Source of the DNA: JAUZQZ01 sp964492105
GTDB taxonomy: Bacteria; Pseudomonadota; Zetaproteobacteria; Mariprofundales; Mariprofundaceae
DNA length: 7,711 bases
Assembly: GCA_964492105.1 (NCBI GenBank)
Contig: CAZBJB010000057.1
Location: 1 to 7,711, forward strand
Direction of reading: 5' to 3'
The notes below the pieces were generated by a model. The model had not been told where the DNA came from. It saw nothing but the letters and a program-made list of their open reading frames with translations, and ran no database searches. This document shows, piece after piece, positions 1 to 6,748 of this stretch (its first letter is position 1; the number at the start of each line of letters is the position of its first letter). Both the position numbers and the translations under genes were made by a program.

Positions 1-129
1 AAATAGTCTCAAAGTGGGATTGCCGCTCATCCACCCAGAGTTTTGCAAGAGGCTCTGAAGTTTCACCGTTTTTGACCACTGCAACGTATAAGAGAAAGCA
101 TATTAAACCGGGATTTGCTAGAAATAGCG
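1..129. other. unassigned flank left of the IS21 remnant
   Basis: No gene is recognised here. One plus frame (about 3-146) and one minus frame (about 1-150) are open over this short stretch, but neither translation resembles a family I know and neither has a convincing start with a ribosome binding site. The sequence is probably chromosome or another mobile-element edge beside the IS21-type end that begins near 130. Confidence 0.4.
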
Positions 130-134
130 TGTTA

Positions 135-192
135 AACAGCGTGTAAAATTAACCCCCTAGAGGTCAAAAACAGCGTCCAGAATTGCCCCCCT
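135..192 (+). repeat. pair of 24-bp direct repeats at the IS21-type end
   Basis: Two copies, at 135-158 and 169-192, both begin AACAGCGT, have AATT in the middle and end CCCCCT. By eye 19 of 24 positions agree, and the repeat period is 34 bp. In intact IS21-family elements, such tandem terminal repeats are transposase-binding sites. Here they sit just upstream of the broken istA frame, which supports reading this as the element's left end. Confidence 0.65.
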
Positions 193-202
193 CCAGAGTG
201 CC

Positions 203-222
203 CGGCAGATAGCAAATTGCCG
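203..222. repeat. short inverted repeat in the istA leader
   Basis: CGGCA (203-207) and TGCCG (218-222) can pair around a 10-nt loop, just before the istA ribosome binding site. It may be a minor leader hairpin of the insertion sequence. The stem is only 5 bp, so it could be chance. Confidence 0.3.
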
Positions 223-245
223 AAGGTAAATAAGGAGTGTTAATC

Positions 246-386
246 GTGGAAACGATAGCCAAAGTGAGGCGTGATTATCATGTCCATGGGAAGAGCCTAA
301 AGCAGATTGTACGGGAGCGAGGTCTATCCCGTAATACGGTGCGAAAAATCCCTTTATTTCACCTGAAACAGGTCACTACAATATGA
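246..386 (+). pseudogene. istA: istA 5' fragment, IS21-family transposase, truncated
   Basis: The frame starts with GTG at 246, preceded by AAGGAG at 232-237 with 8-nt spacing. The N-terminus reads VETIAKVRRDYHVHGKSLKQ, then continues through IVRERGLSRNTVRKI. This is the typical IstA N-terminal helix-turn-helix: a basic first helix, then a recognition helix with the SRNTVRK signature at residues 28-34. After about residue 35 the sequence no longer looks like IstA, and the frame stops at 384-386, giving 46 residues where full IstA proteins have several hundred. The integrase-like DDE domain is absent, so no transposase activity is expected. The remaining ~11 codons are probably read-through into host sequence past the deletion junction. 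Confidence 0.7.
361..373. repeat. perfect 13-bp inverted repeat ACCTGAAACAGGT
   Basis: ACCTG (361-365) and CAGGT (369-373) flank AAA, next to the point where the istA resemblance ends and downstream of aroB on the minus strand. It could be a small hairpin or a binding site. With no T-run following it in either direction, it does not qualify as a standard intrinsic terminator. The function is unknown. Confidence 0.35.
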
Positions 387-487
387 CGGGTATAGCGCGG
401 GACGTAACACGGTCGAGCGAAACGAATTTACAGCAGCATAGGGACATGATCGCATTTTGGACTTTTTATGCGTGTGTTATGAGCCCC

Positions 488-1621
488 TTATGTATAAGAC
501 CGAATCAATTGCCGGATATCCCTTGTTTGTATATCTTCGGCAATCAATGCATCGCCAATATCCTTCAGCAATATGAAGCGAATGCGCCTGCCCACGTTTT
601 TCTTGTCGTGTTCCATCGTATCCAGCCATGCATCCAATGGAAACGAAGGGATTTTAACGGGCAAGCCGACCTTCTTATATAATGCCCGGATTTTATTCTC
701 CAGACCGGGCGCTGCGTGGCCCGACTGTTCGGACAGGCGCGCTGCCATCAACGTGCCCAGCGCCACGCCCTCGCCATGCAGATACGCCGTATAATGCGTC
801 ATCGCTTCGATGGCGTGCCCGAAGGTATGGCCGAGATTGAGTAATGCACGATTTCCCTGCTCCGTTTCATCGGCCATGACCACCTCGGCTTTGTGTCGGC
901 ATGAACCCAGGATGGTATCTGATATCGTGTCTGCATCCAGCGCCAGCAGGGCAGTCATGTTCGCATTCAAGTAGTCGAACATGACCACATCCCGGATCAG
1001 GCCGTACTTGATGGCTTCGACGATCCCCGCTCGAAGTTCGCGCAATTCCAACGTTTGCAGGACACGGGGATCAATCCAGACCAGGCGCGGTTGATAGAAT
1101 GCACCGATCATGTTCTTGCCACGCGGGTGATTGACCGCTGTTTTACCACCAACGCTGGAATCCACCTGTGCCAGCAAGGTGGTGGGAATCTGCACATAAG
1201 GCACGCCGCGACGGTAGCATGCGGCTGCGAAACCGGCCATATCTCCGACCACGCCGCCACCCAGGGCCATGACCGGTTCATGACGCGACAGGCGCGCCCG
1301 CATCATCGCATCCATGATCTGATTCCAGTGCGTAACATTTTTATATTGTTCTCCATCAGGCAGGATGTGTTCATCCACGTGCCAGTGGCATGCAGTCAAG
1401 GATTGGCGGATACGGTGCAGGTATAACGGGGCTACCGTCTCATTGCTGACCACCATGCATCGGGAGATCTCCGGAAATAAATCACACATCACGGCTCCAA
1501 GGTGATTCAGGCATCCGGGTTCAATATGGATATCGTAGGAGCGGGTGCCGAGTGCAACCCTGTGCGTATACGAAAAAGGTGATAACCCGTCCATGCTGCA
1601 ATGATGCCGAAAATCCGTCAT
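488..1621 (-). CDS. aroB: 3-dehydroquinate synthase
   Basis: This is the second shikimate-pathway enzyme. It converts 3-deoxy-D-arabino-heptulosonate 7-phosphate to 3-dehydroquinate in the cytoplasm, using catalytic NAD+ and a divalent metal. The 377-residue product has the family's hallmarks: the NAD-binding GGGVVGDMAGF (121-131), IPTTLLAQVDSSVGGKTAVN (145-164) with GKNMIGAF following, and the metal ligands E202 (in GIVEAIKYG), H265 (in NLGHTFGHA) and H282 (in LHGEG). The length is near normal, with about 10 extra N-terminal residues. ATG at 1621 is chosen because AAGGT lies 7 nt upstream; the internal Met10 has no clear ribosome binding site. It lies 142 nt downstream of pilQ, in the position seen in pilMNOPQ-aroKB operons, but aroK is absent. 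No strong terminator follows the stop. Confidence 0.96.
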   Translation of the reverse strand: MTDFRHHCSMDGLSPFSYTHRVALGTRSYDIHIEPGCLNHLGAVMCDLFPEISRCMVVSNETVAPLYLHRIRQSLTACHWHVDEHILPDGEQYKNVTHWNQIMDAMMRARLSRHEPVMALGGGVVGDMAGFAAACYRRGVPYVQIPTTLLAQVDSSVGGKTAVNHPRGKNMIGAFYQPRLVWIDPRVLQTLELRELRAGIVEAIKYGLIRDVVMFDYLNANMTALLALDADTISDTILGSCRHKAEVVMADETEQGNRALLNLGHTFGHAIEAMTHYTAYLHGEGVALGTLMAARLSEQSGHAAPGLENKIRALYKKVGLPVKIPSFPLDAWLDTMEHDKKNVGRRIRFILLKDIGDALIAEDIQTRDIRQLIRSYT

Positions 1622-1648
1622 TTGTTTACCTTTTTCTATTTTGATACT

Positions 1649-1706
1649 AGCCCAAACAAGGTGGCGCGAGCGCTTGGGCTGGCGCTCCCCTCAGTGGAAT
1701 CCTGAG
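1649..1706 (-). other. overlapping inverted repeats in the pilQ-aroB spacer
   Basis: Three pairings are visible. AGCCCAA (1649-1655) pairs with TTGGGCT (1674-1680), GAGCGC (1668-1673) with GCGCTC (1682-1687), and CTCAG (1690-1694) with CTGAG (1702-1706). The first two are mutually exclusive, because the loop of one contains an arm of the other. No U-run follows on the aroB-sense strand, so this is not a classical terminator. It could act as an RNA structure between pilQ and aroB, a processing site or a partial terminator. I see no leader peptide or recognisable riboswitch. Confidence 0.4.
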
Positions 1707-1763
1707 ACTGTTTTGAAATGGTGCATCGTGACCAGGCATGAACCCGGCAAGTGTGGCAACGGA

Positions 1764-4196
1764 TCAATTGGATAGCACAATCCGATTCCCCTGACCTGGC
1801 CGGTTTCGCAGAATCCGCGGCGTCAGAAAGATGAGTAATTCTGTTTTGTCATCCCTTTTACTATTCTTTTTGAACAGCCAGCCGAGAATCGGGATCTTGC
1901 TGAGCCCTGGAACACTATTGGTTGTATTCTGCTTGTTACGCGTATAAATGCCGCCAATCACAATCGTTGCACCATTGTCCATGAATACGTCCGTTTCGAT
2001 TTTTTTGGTATCGATGATGGGAAGGGAGCCGCCGACGGACGAAGCCGACACGGAATCCTTGGTGACCAGAATATGCAGGAGAAGACTGTTCTCCGCCGTA
2101 ATCTGTGGTGTTACCTCCAGGCTCAGATCAGCTTTTTTGAATACAACATTCGTACCGTTGTTCTGGCTTGATGTCAGAAATGGCACATCCTGACCCTGGC
2201 TAATGGTCGCTTTCTTCAAATTCATGGTGACGATACGCGGGCTGGAGATAATCTTGATTTCCTTGTCTGCCGCCGCCGCCGAAAGCTCCAGATTGAGATT
2301 AAACGCACGATTCAGCGATCCAATGGCCAGTCCGATCTGTCCGCCAGCGCCGGCGCCAACGGCTGCCGGTAAATCCACCAGAAATCCTCCCGGAGCTGTC
2401 GAGCTATTACTGATTTGATTCGTTACTTTTCCTCCGTGCCCGGATACCTGCCCCCCCCAGCGTACACCCAGGTTGCGTGAGAAATTATCCGTAGCCTCGA
2501 CAATTCTGGCGGAGATCAGTACCTGTTTTTGCGGCTGATCAATCTTTGCAATCAACCGTTTGATATTACTGATCACCGCTTGCGTGTCATGTACGATCAG
2601 GGTGTTGGTACGTTGATCCGCCAGCACGCTTCCTCGCGGACTGGACAAACCAAAGCCTCCCGGCGATGCACCCTTGCCTGTGCCGGGAGTTTTTCCACTT
2701 CTTTTGGCCCCTGCCAGTATCTTTTTGACATCGGCTACCTTGGCATAACTCAGAGAGATGAATGCGGTCACCAGCGGTTCAAGGTTCTCCGTGGTTTTTT
2801 GTGCTGCCAGACGCGCATCATTTTCGGCTTGCAGTACCTTTAAAGGTGCAATACGCATTACATTACCCTGCTGTACCTTACCCAGTCCGCGTGCGGAAAG
2901 AATTAAATCCAGTGCCTGATCCCATGGTACATTCACCAGATGCATGGTTAATTTTCCGCTAACATCACTGGACATAATAATGTTCAGATTGCTCATCTCG
3001 GCAATCAGCTTCAACGCATTCTGAATTTCAATATCCTTGAAATCAAAGGTAACCTTCTGACCGGTATAGGCAAATTTTTCGCCGGCCTTGACGCCTCGGC
3101 GCTCCGCCGCGATATCTTCCGGTGTGAGCGTCAGCGTCAGCAGATTGCCTTGCTGAAAGGATGAAACCTCGGCTTTCTCCCGCAATCGGGCCACGATACG
3201 CACCTGATTCCCTATCGTATAAGCATCCACCTGTTTGACGGGGCCGGGAAAGTCCCGCACGTCCTGTGTACGCTGTTGCCCGGCGGCCAGTGATGCCTTT
3301 TTGATATCTAGCACGACATTGCCCTTTTTTTCATAAATATTCACAACGGGGTTGGTAACGTCCGTTCGGATTTGCAGATACGCTATACGGTCATCCGGCT
3401 GGAAATGGACATCTTCGACCTGGACGACGGATGTTGTACGCTTAGGGGTAATGCCGCCAAACCGTACGATGAGCCGTTGTTCGTTAGCATCAATCTGATG
3501 ACTCTCCCGTCCGTCCTTGATCAGGTTGACAACCAAGCGCACACGCCCTGCGGCCTGCCCAACGGTGACGCTACGGACATTCTGCGTCGCAACGCTATAA
3601 TGTTCTTTGGGCAGCATGGATTTCGCACCCCATAAATCCAGGATCATGGTGTGCCCCTGATGGGTCATAAAGGCATCGTGACTGGCATTCATGTGATCGC
3701 CGCGCAAGACCAGTTCGGTCACTGATCCGCGATCACGAATGGCGATATCCTTTAATATTGCCGTGGGAGTTGCCCCGTTCCTTTTTGCCCCCGCGGCTAT
3801 TGCCGAAAAATGTATGCTAAGGCTATTGCCTTTTTCCCTGGCTTTGTAGGTCAGCACACGATCCATCCCGATTTTTATCCGAATGTTTTTGCCGGACACA
3901 ACCGGGAACACGTTGTTCACGCCCGGACGCCTGTCATGCAAGGGCTCCAGACCCTTCTTCAACGATGCTCCGGAAATGTTGACCATCAGCCGCGCGGGCG
4001 CCGTAAGGTCAAACAGTTCATAGGTCAGTGGCGCATTCGCCCGAATCGTTACCACATCACCGTCAGGCGACTTTTGCAGGCTGATATCATTCACCTGAAC
4101 CGCCCCGGCGGAAAACGGCATCAGAAAAACGGCCAGGGTAAAACACACTGTTATTACGCGGTATTTCCAGGCATTGATCGTTATACAGGTTCGCAT
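1764..4196 (-). CDS. pilQ: type IV pilus outer-membrane secretin PilQ
   Basis: This protein forms the gated multimeric outer-membrane channel through which the type IV pilus is extended and retracted. The product has 810 residues. A signal peptide (about 1-32) has a hydrophobic core ending FSAGA, so export by Sec is expected. Three successive beta-rich segments look like AMIN (peptidoglycan-binding) domains: about 34-130, 145-247 and 256-358. An STN/N0 domain follows at about 381-450, then secretin N1 at about 474-555 with a Gly/Ser/Lys-rich loop at 498-522. The C-terminal secretin core is about 557-797, with the family signature LPIIDTKKIETDV then GATIVIGG (725-749) and TELLIFLTPRI near the end. 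It is longer than the ~714-residue Pseudomonas PilQ, mainly through the extra AMIN-like segment. ATG lies 2 nt after the pilO stop, with GGGAGGT at 4201-4207. pilP, the usual gene just upstream, is missing. Confidence 0.96.
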   Translation of the reverse strand: MRTCITINAWKYRVITVCFTLAVFLMPFSAGAVQVNDISLQKSPDGDVVTIRANAPLTYELFDLTAPARLMVNISGASLKKGLEPLHDRRPGVNNVFPVVSGKNIRIKIGMDRVLTYKAREKGNSLSIHFSAIAAGAKRNGATPTAILKDIAIRDRGSVTELVLRGDHMNASHDAFMTHQGHTMILDLWGAKSMLPKEHYSVATQNVRSVTVGQAAGRVRLVVNLIKDGRESHQIDANEQRLIVRFGGITPKRTTSVVQVEDVHFQPDDRIAYLQIRTDVTNPVVNIYEKKGNVVLDIKKASLAAGQQRTQDVRDFPGPVKQVDAYTIGNQVRIVARLREKAEVSSFQQGNLLTLTLTPEDIAAERRGVKAGEKFAYTGQKVTFDFKDIEIQNALKLIAEMSNLNIIMSSDVSGKLTMHLVNVPWDQALDLILSARGLGKVQQGNVMRIAPLKVLQAENDARLAAQKTTENLEPLVTAFISLSYAKVADVKKILAGAKRSGKTPGTGKGASPGGFGLSSPRGSVLADQRTNTLIVHDTQAVISNIKRLIAKIDQPQKQVLISARIVEATDNFSRNLGVRWGGQVSGHGGKVTNQISNSSTAPGGFLVDLPAAVGAGAGGQIGLAIGSLNRAFNLNLELSAAAADKEIKIISSPRIVTMNLKKATISQGQDVPFLTSSQNNGTNVVFKKADLSLEVTPQITAENSLLLHILVTKDSVSASSVGGSLPIIDTKKIETDVFMDNGATIVIGGIYTRNKQNTTNSVPGLSKIPILGWLFKKNSKRDDKTELLIFLTPRILRNRPGQGNRIVLSN
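2451..2458 (-). repeat. eight-G homopolymer within pilQ (coding strand)
   Basis: The plus strand shows eight consecutive C, so the pilQ coding strand reads TGG GGG GGG, encoding W580-G581-G582 at the start of the secretin core. GG(T/C) codons would have avoided the run. Gain or loss of one G would shift the frame and remove the C-terminal ~230 residues that form the channel. Slippage or phase variation here is an inference; a single sequence cannot show it. Confidence 0.5.
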
Positions 4197-4198
4197 GA

Positions 4199-4828
4199 TT
4201 ACCTCCCGGCACCTTTAGGTCGCCTGCGGGATTTTTTCTTTCCGCCACCCTCAATAAAGCGGTAGGTCACGGCTTGCCCCGTTACGGTTAACTGATCTGC
4301 GGTGTCTGACTTTGCCAATACCAGATTCTTCACGTCCACAATACGCGGCATTTGACCCACACGTTTAAGGAATGTCACCAATTGCCGATAGGTACCCATA
4401 ACACTGAAATCTACAGGCACTTCGGCATAAAACTGTTTGCCCACTTCTCCCAATGGTTTAAACGTGGAAAATTCCAGGCCGGAATCCTTCCCGGAACGGG
4501 ATACCCCTTCCAGCAGATTAGGAATCTGGGACTTTTTGGGCAGTATATTCAAGGCTATCCTCAACTGTTTCTCCAGTGCAGCAAATTCCTTCTTCTTGCG
4601 CGGTAAATCCTCGGCCAGCTTTAGATTGCGTATGAGAATCCGTTGCTGTTGGTCCACATTCTTCTGAACCCGGGTAATTTTATCCTGCAATGGCATCCAG
4701 CCCAGATATATGTATGCCCCAAACACCAGAACAAAACTTGCCGCCAGTATCAATGCCTTCTTCCATAACGGAAAGGGCAGGATGGAACGCAGCACTTCAA
4801 GCTGACCGAGATTCAATGTGTCAAACAT
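4199..4828 (-). CDS. pilO: type IV pilus inner-membrane alignment protein PilO
   Basis: PilO pairs with PilN in the inner membrane to form the alignment subcomplex linking the cytoplasmic motor platform to the secretin. The 209-residue protein has a short cytoplasmic N-terminus (1-22, FDTLNLGQLEVLR), one membrane segment (about 23-44, ALILAASFVLVFGAYIYLGW) and a periplasmic coiled coil (about 48-95). A ferredoxin-like periplasmic domain follows, with VPVDFSVMGTYRQLVTFLKR (137-156) as the recognisable family motif. ATG overlaps the pilN stop as TAATG, with a G-rich SD-like GGGGGA some 11 nt upstream. The last 17 residues (EGGGKKKSRRRPKGAGR) form an unusual glycine-lysine-arginine tail. PilP normally follows PilO and contacts it, but here pilQ follows directly. 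Confidence 0.93.
   Translation of the reverse strand: MFDTLNLGQLEVLRSILPFPLWKKALILAASFVLVFGAYIYLGWMPLQDKITRVQKNVDQQQRILIRNLKLAEDLPRKKKEFAALEKQLRIALNILPKKSQIPNLLEGVSRSGKDSGLEFSTFKPLGEVGKQFYAEVPVDFSVMGTYRQLVTFLKRVGQMPRIVDVKNLVLAKSDTADQLTVTGQAVTYRFIEGGGKKKSRRRPKGAGR
4201..4207 (-). promoter_or_regulatory. pilQ ribosome binding site inside the pilO 3' end
   Basis: On the minus strand the sequence is GGGAGGT AATC ATG. The G and AGGT of the Shine-Dalgarno coincide with the last pilO codons (Gly-Arg) and the first base of its TAA stop. The near-consensus site with correct spacing confirms the pilQ start and implies translational coupling of pilQ to pilO. Confidence 0.75.
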
Positions 4829-5409
4829 TATGACGGTTTTCCCCCGGTCGATTGGGCGGACGAGTCCGACGTTTTGACTCGCTGCATCTTCAGGGAGAAA
4901 TGTCGAACCGGAACCTGACCTATGGTTTGCCGTTGAATCACCCGAAGACTGACTTCGGAGAACTCCGGTTCATGATCCAGGGCACGCATAAAATTAGCTA
5001 CGGCTTTGTTACTTTCGCCCATGCCGGTTAACTCAATCTTTTTCCCGGAATCATTGATGCTCAGCAACCACACATCCTCCGGAATAGCATGAGATAAAGC
5101 CAGCAGTGTCTCCATACTTCGGAAACGTCCATCTTGCAACTGGTCCACCAGAGCCAGCTTTCGCTGTACGTTCGCCCGCAATTTATCCAGATTTCGTATC
5201 TTGCCAATCTTCTTGCCCATCAATCTGTTTTGTGCCTGCAGCGAGACAAGGTCATATTTCAGACCGGTCAGTGTGGATGAACCATAAAAATGCGCCACCA
5301 GACTTATAAATATCGCCAGCCCCACTACACTCAGCGCCGCCGTGAAATGTTGTAATATTCGATGCTGGCGGCGAGCATCGCGATAAGGAATAAGATTGAT
5401 ACGAATCAT
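4828..5409 (-). CDS. pilN: type IV pilus inner-membrane assembly protein PilN
   Basis: PilN is the inner-membrane partner of PilO, and its cytoplasmic N-terminus docks onto PilM. The 193-residue protein begins MIRINLIPYR, the conserved PilM-binding INLIPYR motif. It then has one transmembrane segment (about 21-43, AALSVVGLAIFISLVAHFYG) and a periplasmic coiled coil (about 46-95, rich in K/L/Q heptads). A C-terminal ferredoxin-like domain (about 98-178) follows, including the PEDVWLLSI strand (110-118) and the GMGESNKAVANFMRAL segment (129-144). The tail is Ser-rich. ATG is preceded by GAGGAG at 9-nt spacing and overlaps the pilM stop by 4 nt (ATGA). It overlaps pilO by 1 nt. Length and architecture are normal for the family. 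Confidence 0.95.
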   Translation of the reverse strand: MIRINLIPYRDARRQHRILQHFTAALSVVGLAIFISLVAHFYGSSTLTGLKYDLVSLQAQNRLMGKKIGKIRNLDKLRANVQRKLALVDQLQDGRFRSMETLLALSHAIPEDVWLLSINDSGKKIELTGMGESNKAVANFMRALDHEPEFSEVSLRVIQRQTIGQVPVRHFSLKMQRVKTSDSSAQSTGGKPS

Positions 5410-6488
5410 GCGTCGAAGCTCCTCAAGGCAAGCCCCACGGGCACCACCATCATGGGGCCAATCCTGTTCAAATAATCCAGATCAAATTTTCGACCGGATG
5501 CCTTGATAGTGGGGAATGGATTCAGCACCAGGGCTTCAATACCCAGCCGCTGTTCCAGCTCCGTTGTAATGCCTGGAAGCAGGGCCGTACCGCCGCTCAG
5601 TAACAGTTTTTGCACGGGATGGCCGGCGTGGCTGGCAGCATAAAAATCCAGTGATCGTACCAACTCAGAGGTTAACCTCGCATAGAATTTCTCCAGCGCT
5701 TCTGCTTTGACCCCGGAACAATCGTCCTGTTTCATCTGATCCGCGGCCTGAAAGCTGATACTATGTGCCTTCTGGATTTCTTCCGTCAGGTTATTACCAC
5801 CATAGAACTGGTCGCGCACGAAAACCATTTGTCCATTATGCAGGATATTGATATTCATCAGATCTGCGCCAATATTGACCAATGCATGCGTGCGCATGTC
5901 TTCGGGATTAGCTAACGGTTCGCCGGCATCCTCCTCAAACAGATCCGGCAACAGTTCCGCAGTGTTTTCCATGGTAAACACCGCGCAGTCCGCGCATTTG
6001 GCTGTCAAGCCCGCTTCATTCAGTACCAGTTGATAATCCTCGATCACCTCGCGTTTACAAGCTGCCAGAACCACTTGCATCTGCGTCCTGTCGGCCGGCA
6101 TCTCACCCATGATCTGGAAATCCAGATAGACTTCATCAATCGCATAAGGGATATACTGGTCTGCCTCGAATTGAATCTGCGATGCCAGTTCAAATTCAGT
6201 CATGGTCGGCATGGTCACCGTGCGGATAATCAGGGCGTTGCCCGAAACAACGAATGCTACGTTACGGGTTGAAGGATGGCCTATCTCAATCGCATCCTGC
6301 AACATCTGCGCCACGGCCATGGAATCAATAATAGTATTTTCCACAATGGCATCACGCGGTAATGGAACCATGGCCATGGATTTCAGCTCAAAACCTCCAC
6401 GCACGCGCCCAAGCTCCACCAGCTTGATGCCTGTGGAACTGATATCCAGACCCATCAGGGACTCGGATTTATCGGAGAATAGCCTCAC
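5406..6488 (-). CDS. pilM: type IV pilus actin-like assembly ATPase-fold protein PilM
   Basis: PilM is a cytoplasmic, FtsA/actin-fold protein that binds nucleotide and the PilN N-terminus, linking the pilus alignment complex to the cytoplasmic machinery. With the start used here the product has 360 residues: the phosphate-1 motif GLDISSTGIKLVEL (13-26), FEADQYIPYAIDEVYLDFQI (107-126), a second phosphate region around ALVNIGADLMNINI (202-215) and the adenosine motif LLLSGGTALLPGI (295-307). GTG at 6486-6488 is chosen because AGGGGGTG lies 3 nt upstream and the spacing to GLDISS matches Pseudomonas PilM. A GTG at 6507-6509 would add 7 residues but has no good ribosome binding site. It is the first gene of the operon. 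Its usual divergent neighbour in many gammaproteobacteria, ponA, is not here. Confidence 0.94.
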   Translation of the reverse strand: MRLFSDKSESLMGLDISSTGIKLVELGRVRGGFELKSMAMVPLPRDAIVENTIIDSMAVAQMLQDAIEIGHPSTRNVAFVVSGNALIIRTVTMPTMTEFELASQIQFEADQYIPYAIDEVYLDFQIMGEMPADRTQMQVVLAACKREVIEDYQLVLNEAGLTAKCADCAVFTMENTAELLPDLFEEDAGEPLANPEDMRTHALVNIGADLMNINILHNGQMVFVRDQFYGGNNLTEEIQKAHSISFQAADQMKQDDCSGVKAEALEKFYARLTSELVRSLDFYAASHAGHPVQKLLLSGGTALLPGITTELEQRLGIEALVLNPFPTIKASGRKFDLDYLNRIGPMMVVPVGLALRSFDA

Positions 6489-6491
6489 TTC

Positions 6492-6499
6492 CACCCCCT
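6492..6499 (-). promoter_or_regulatory. Shine-Dalgarno site deciding the pilM start
   Basis: The minus strand reads AGGGGGTG GAA GTG, matching the anti-16S consensus AGGAGGTG at 7 of 8 positions with suitable core spacing. It favours the GTG at 6486-6488 over the in-frame GTGs at 6494 and 6509. The GTG at 6494 lies inside this site. Confidence 0.6.
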
Positions 6500-6717
6500 G
6501 CTTAACCACACAGAACCATGCAACTTACCTGTGCATAAACCAATAGTAAAGTCGCCAGCGCCATGCGATGCTTTTGATATTGTGCATTCAACCGGCTACA
6601 CGAGCGACGGCACTGGTTTTATCCGGTGATCACTCATAAAGCATGCAACGGAATCCCGCCAATATCCGGATGTTTATCACGCCTTCAGCGCTGCCACCGC
6701 AGGTTCGCCAAGACCCC

Positions 6718-6748
6718 GATCCCTGCATGCACGATCACTTGCAGGATC
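6718..6748 (+). repeat. bulged inverted repeat followed by a T-run
   Basis: GATCCCTGCA (6718-6727) pairs with TGCAGGATC (6740-6748), leaving one C bulged and a 12-nt loop. Six T follow at 6757-6762, about 8 nt after the stem. The gap is too long for a textbook intrinsic terminator, but a rightward transcript could still end here. No gene upstream on the plus strand would need it, so it may instead mark a small RNA or a relic. Confidence 0.35.

Larger units (their letters stand above)
130..350 (+). mobile_element. remnant of an IS21-family insertion sequence (left end plus start of istA)
   Basis: The stretch has the layout of an IS21-family left end: a possible 5'-TG terminus near 130, two near-identical direct repeats (135-158 and 169-192), a short leader, a strong ribosome binding site and the start of an istA-like frame reading rightward. 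Repeated terminal blocks are a known feature of IS21-family ends, where they bind the transposase. The IstA-like protein sequence stops around codon 35 (about position 350), and neither the DDE catalytic part, istB, nor a right end is present before aroB. It is therefore a truncated, immobile relic. The exact left boundary is uncertain (TG at 116 or 130), and the right boundary is only inferred from where the resemblance ends. Confidence 0.65.

Noticed and set aside
1..150. Open frames on both strands at the left edge, considered as a truncated gene
   Set aside because: Neither translation has family-like motifs, and both run into the IS21-type repeats before stopping.
383..682. Plus-strand open frame of 99 codons between the istA relic and aroB
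   Set aside because: Its 3' two-thirds run antisense through aroB, the product has no recognisable features and there is no good ribosome binding site.
1764..6488. Numerous plus-strand open frames opposite the pil genes
   Set aside because: They are antisense shadows of strongly supported coding regions and carry no independent signals.
6510..6620. Possible sigma-70 (-10 like TACTAT) or sigma-54 promoter for pilM on the minus strand
   Set aside because: No matching -35 element at 16-18 bp and no GG-N10-GC pair in a suitable position, so no promoter is called.
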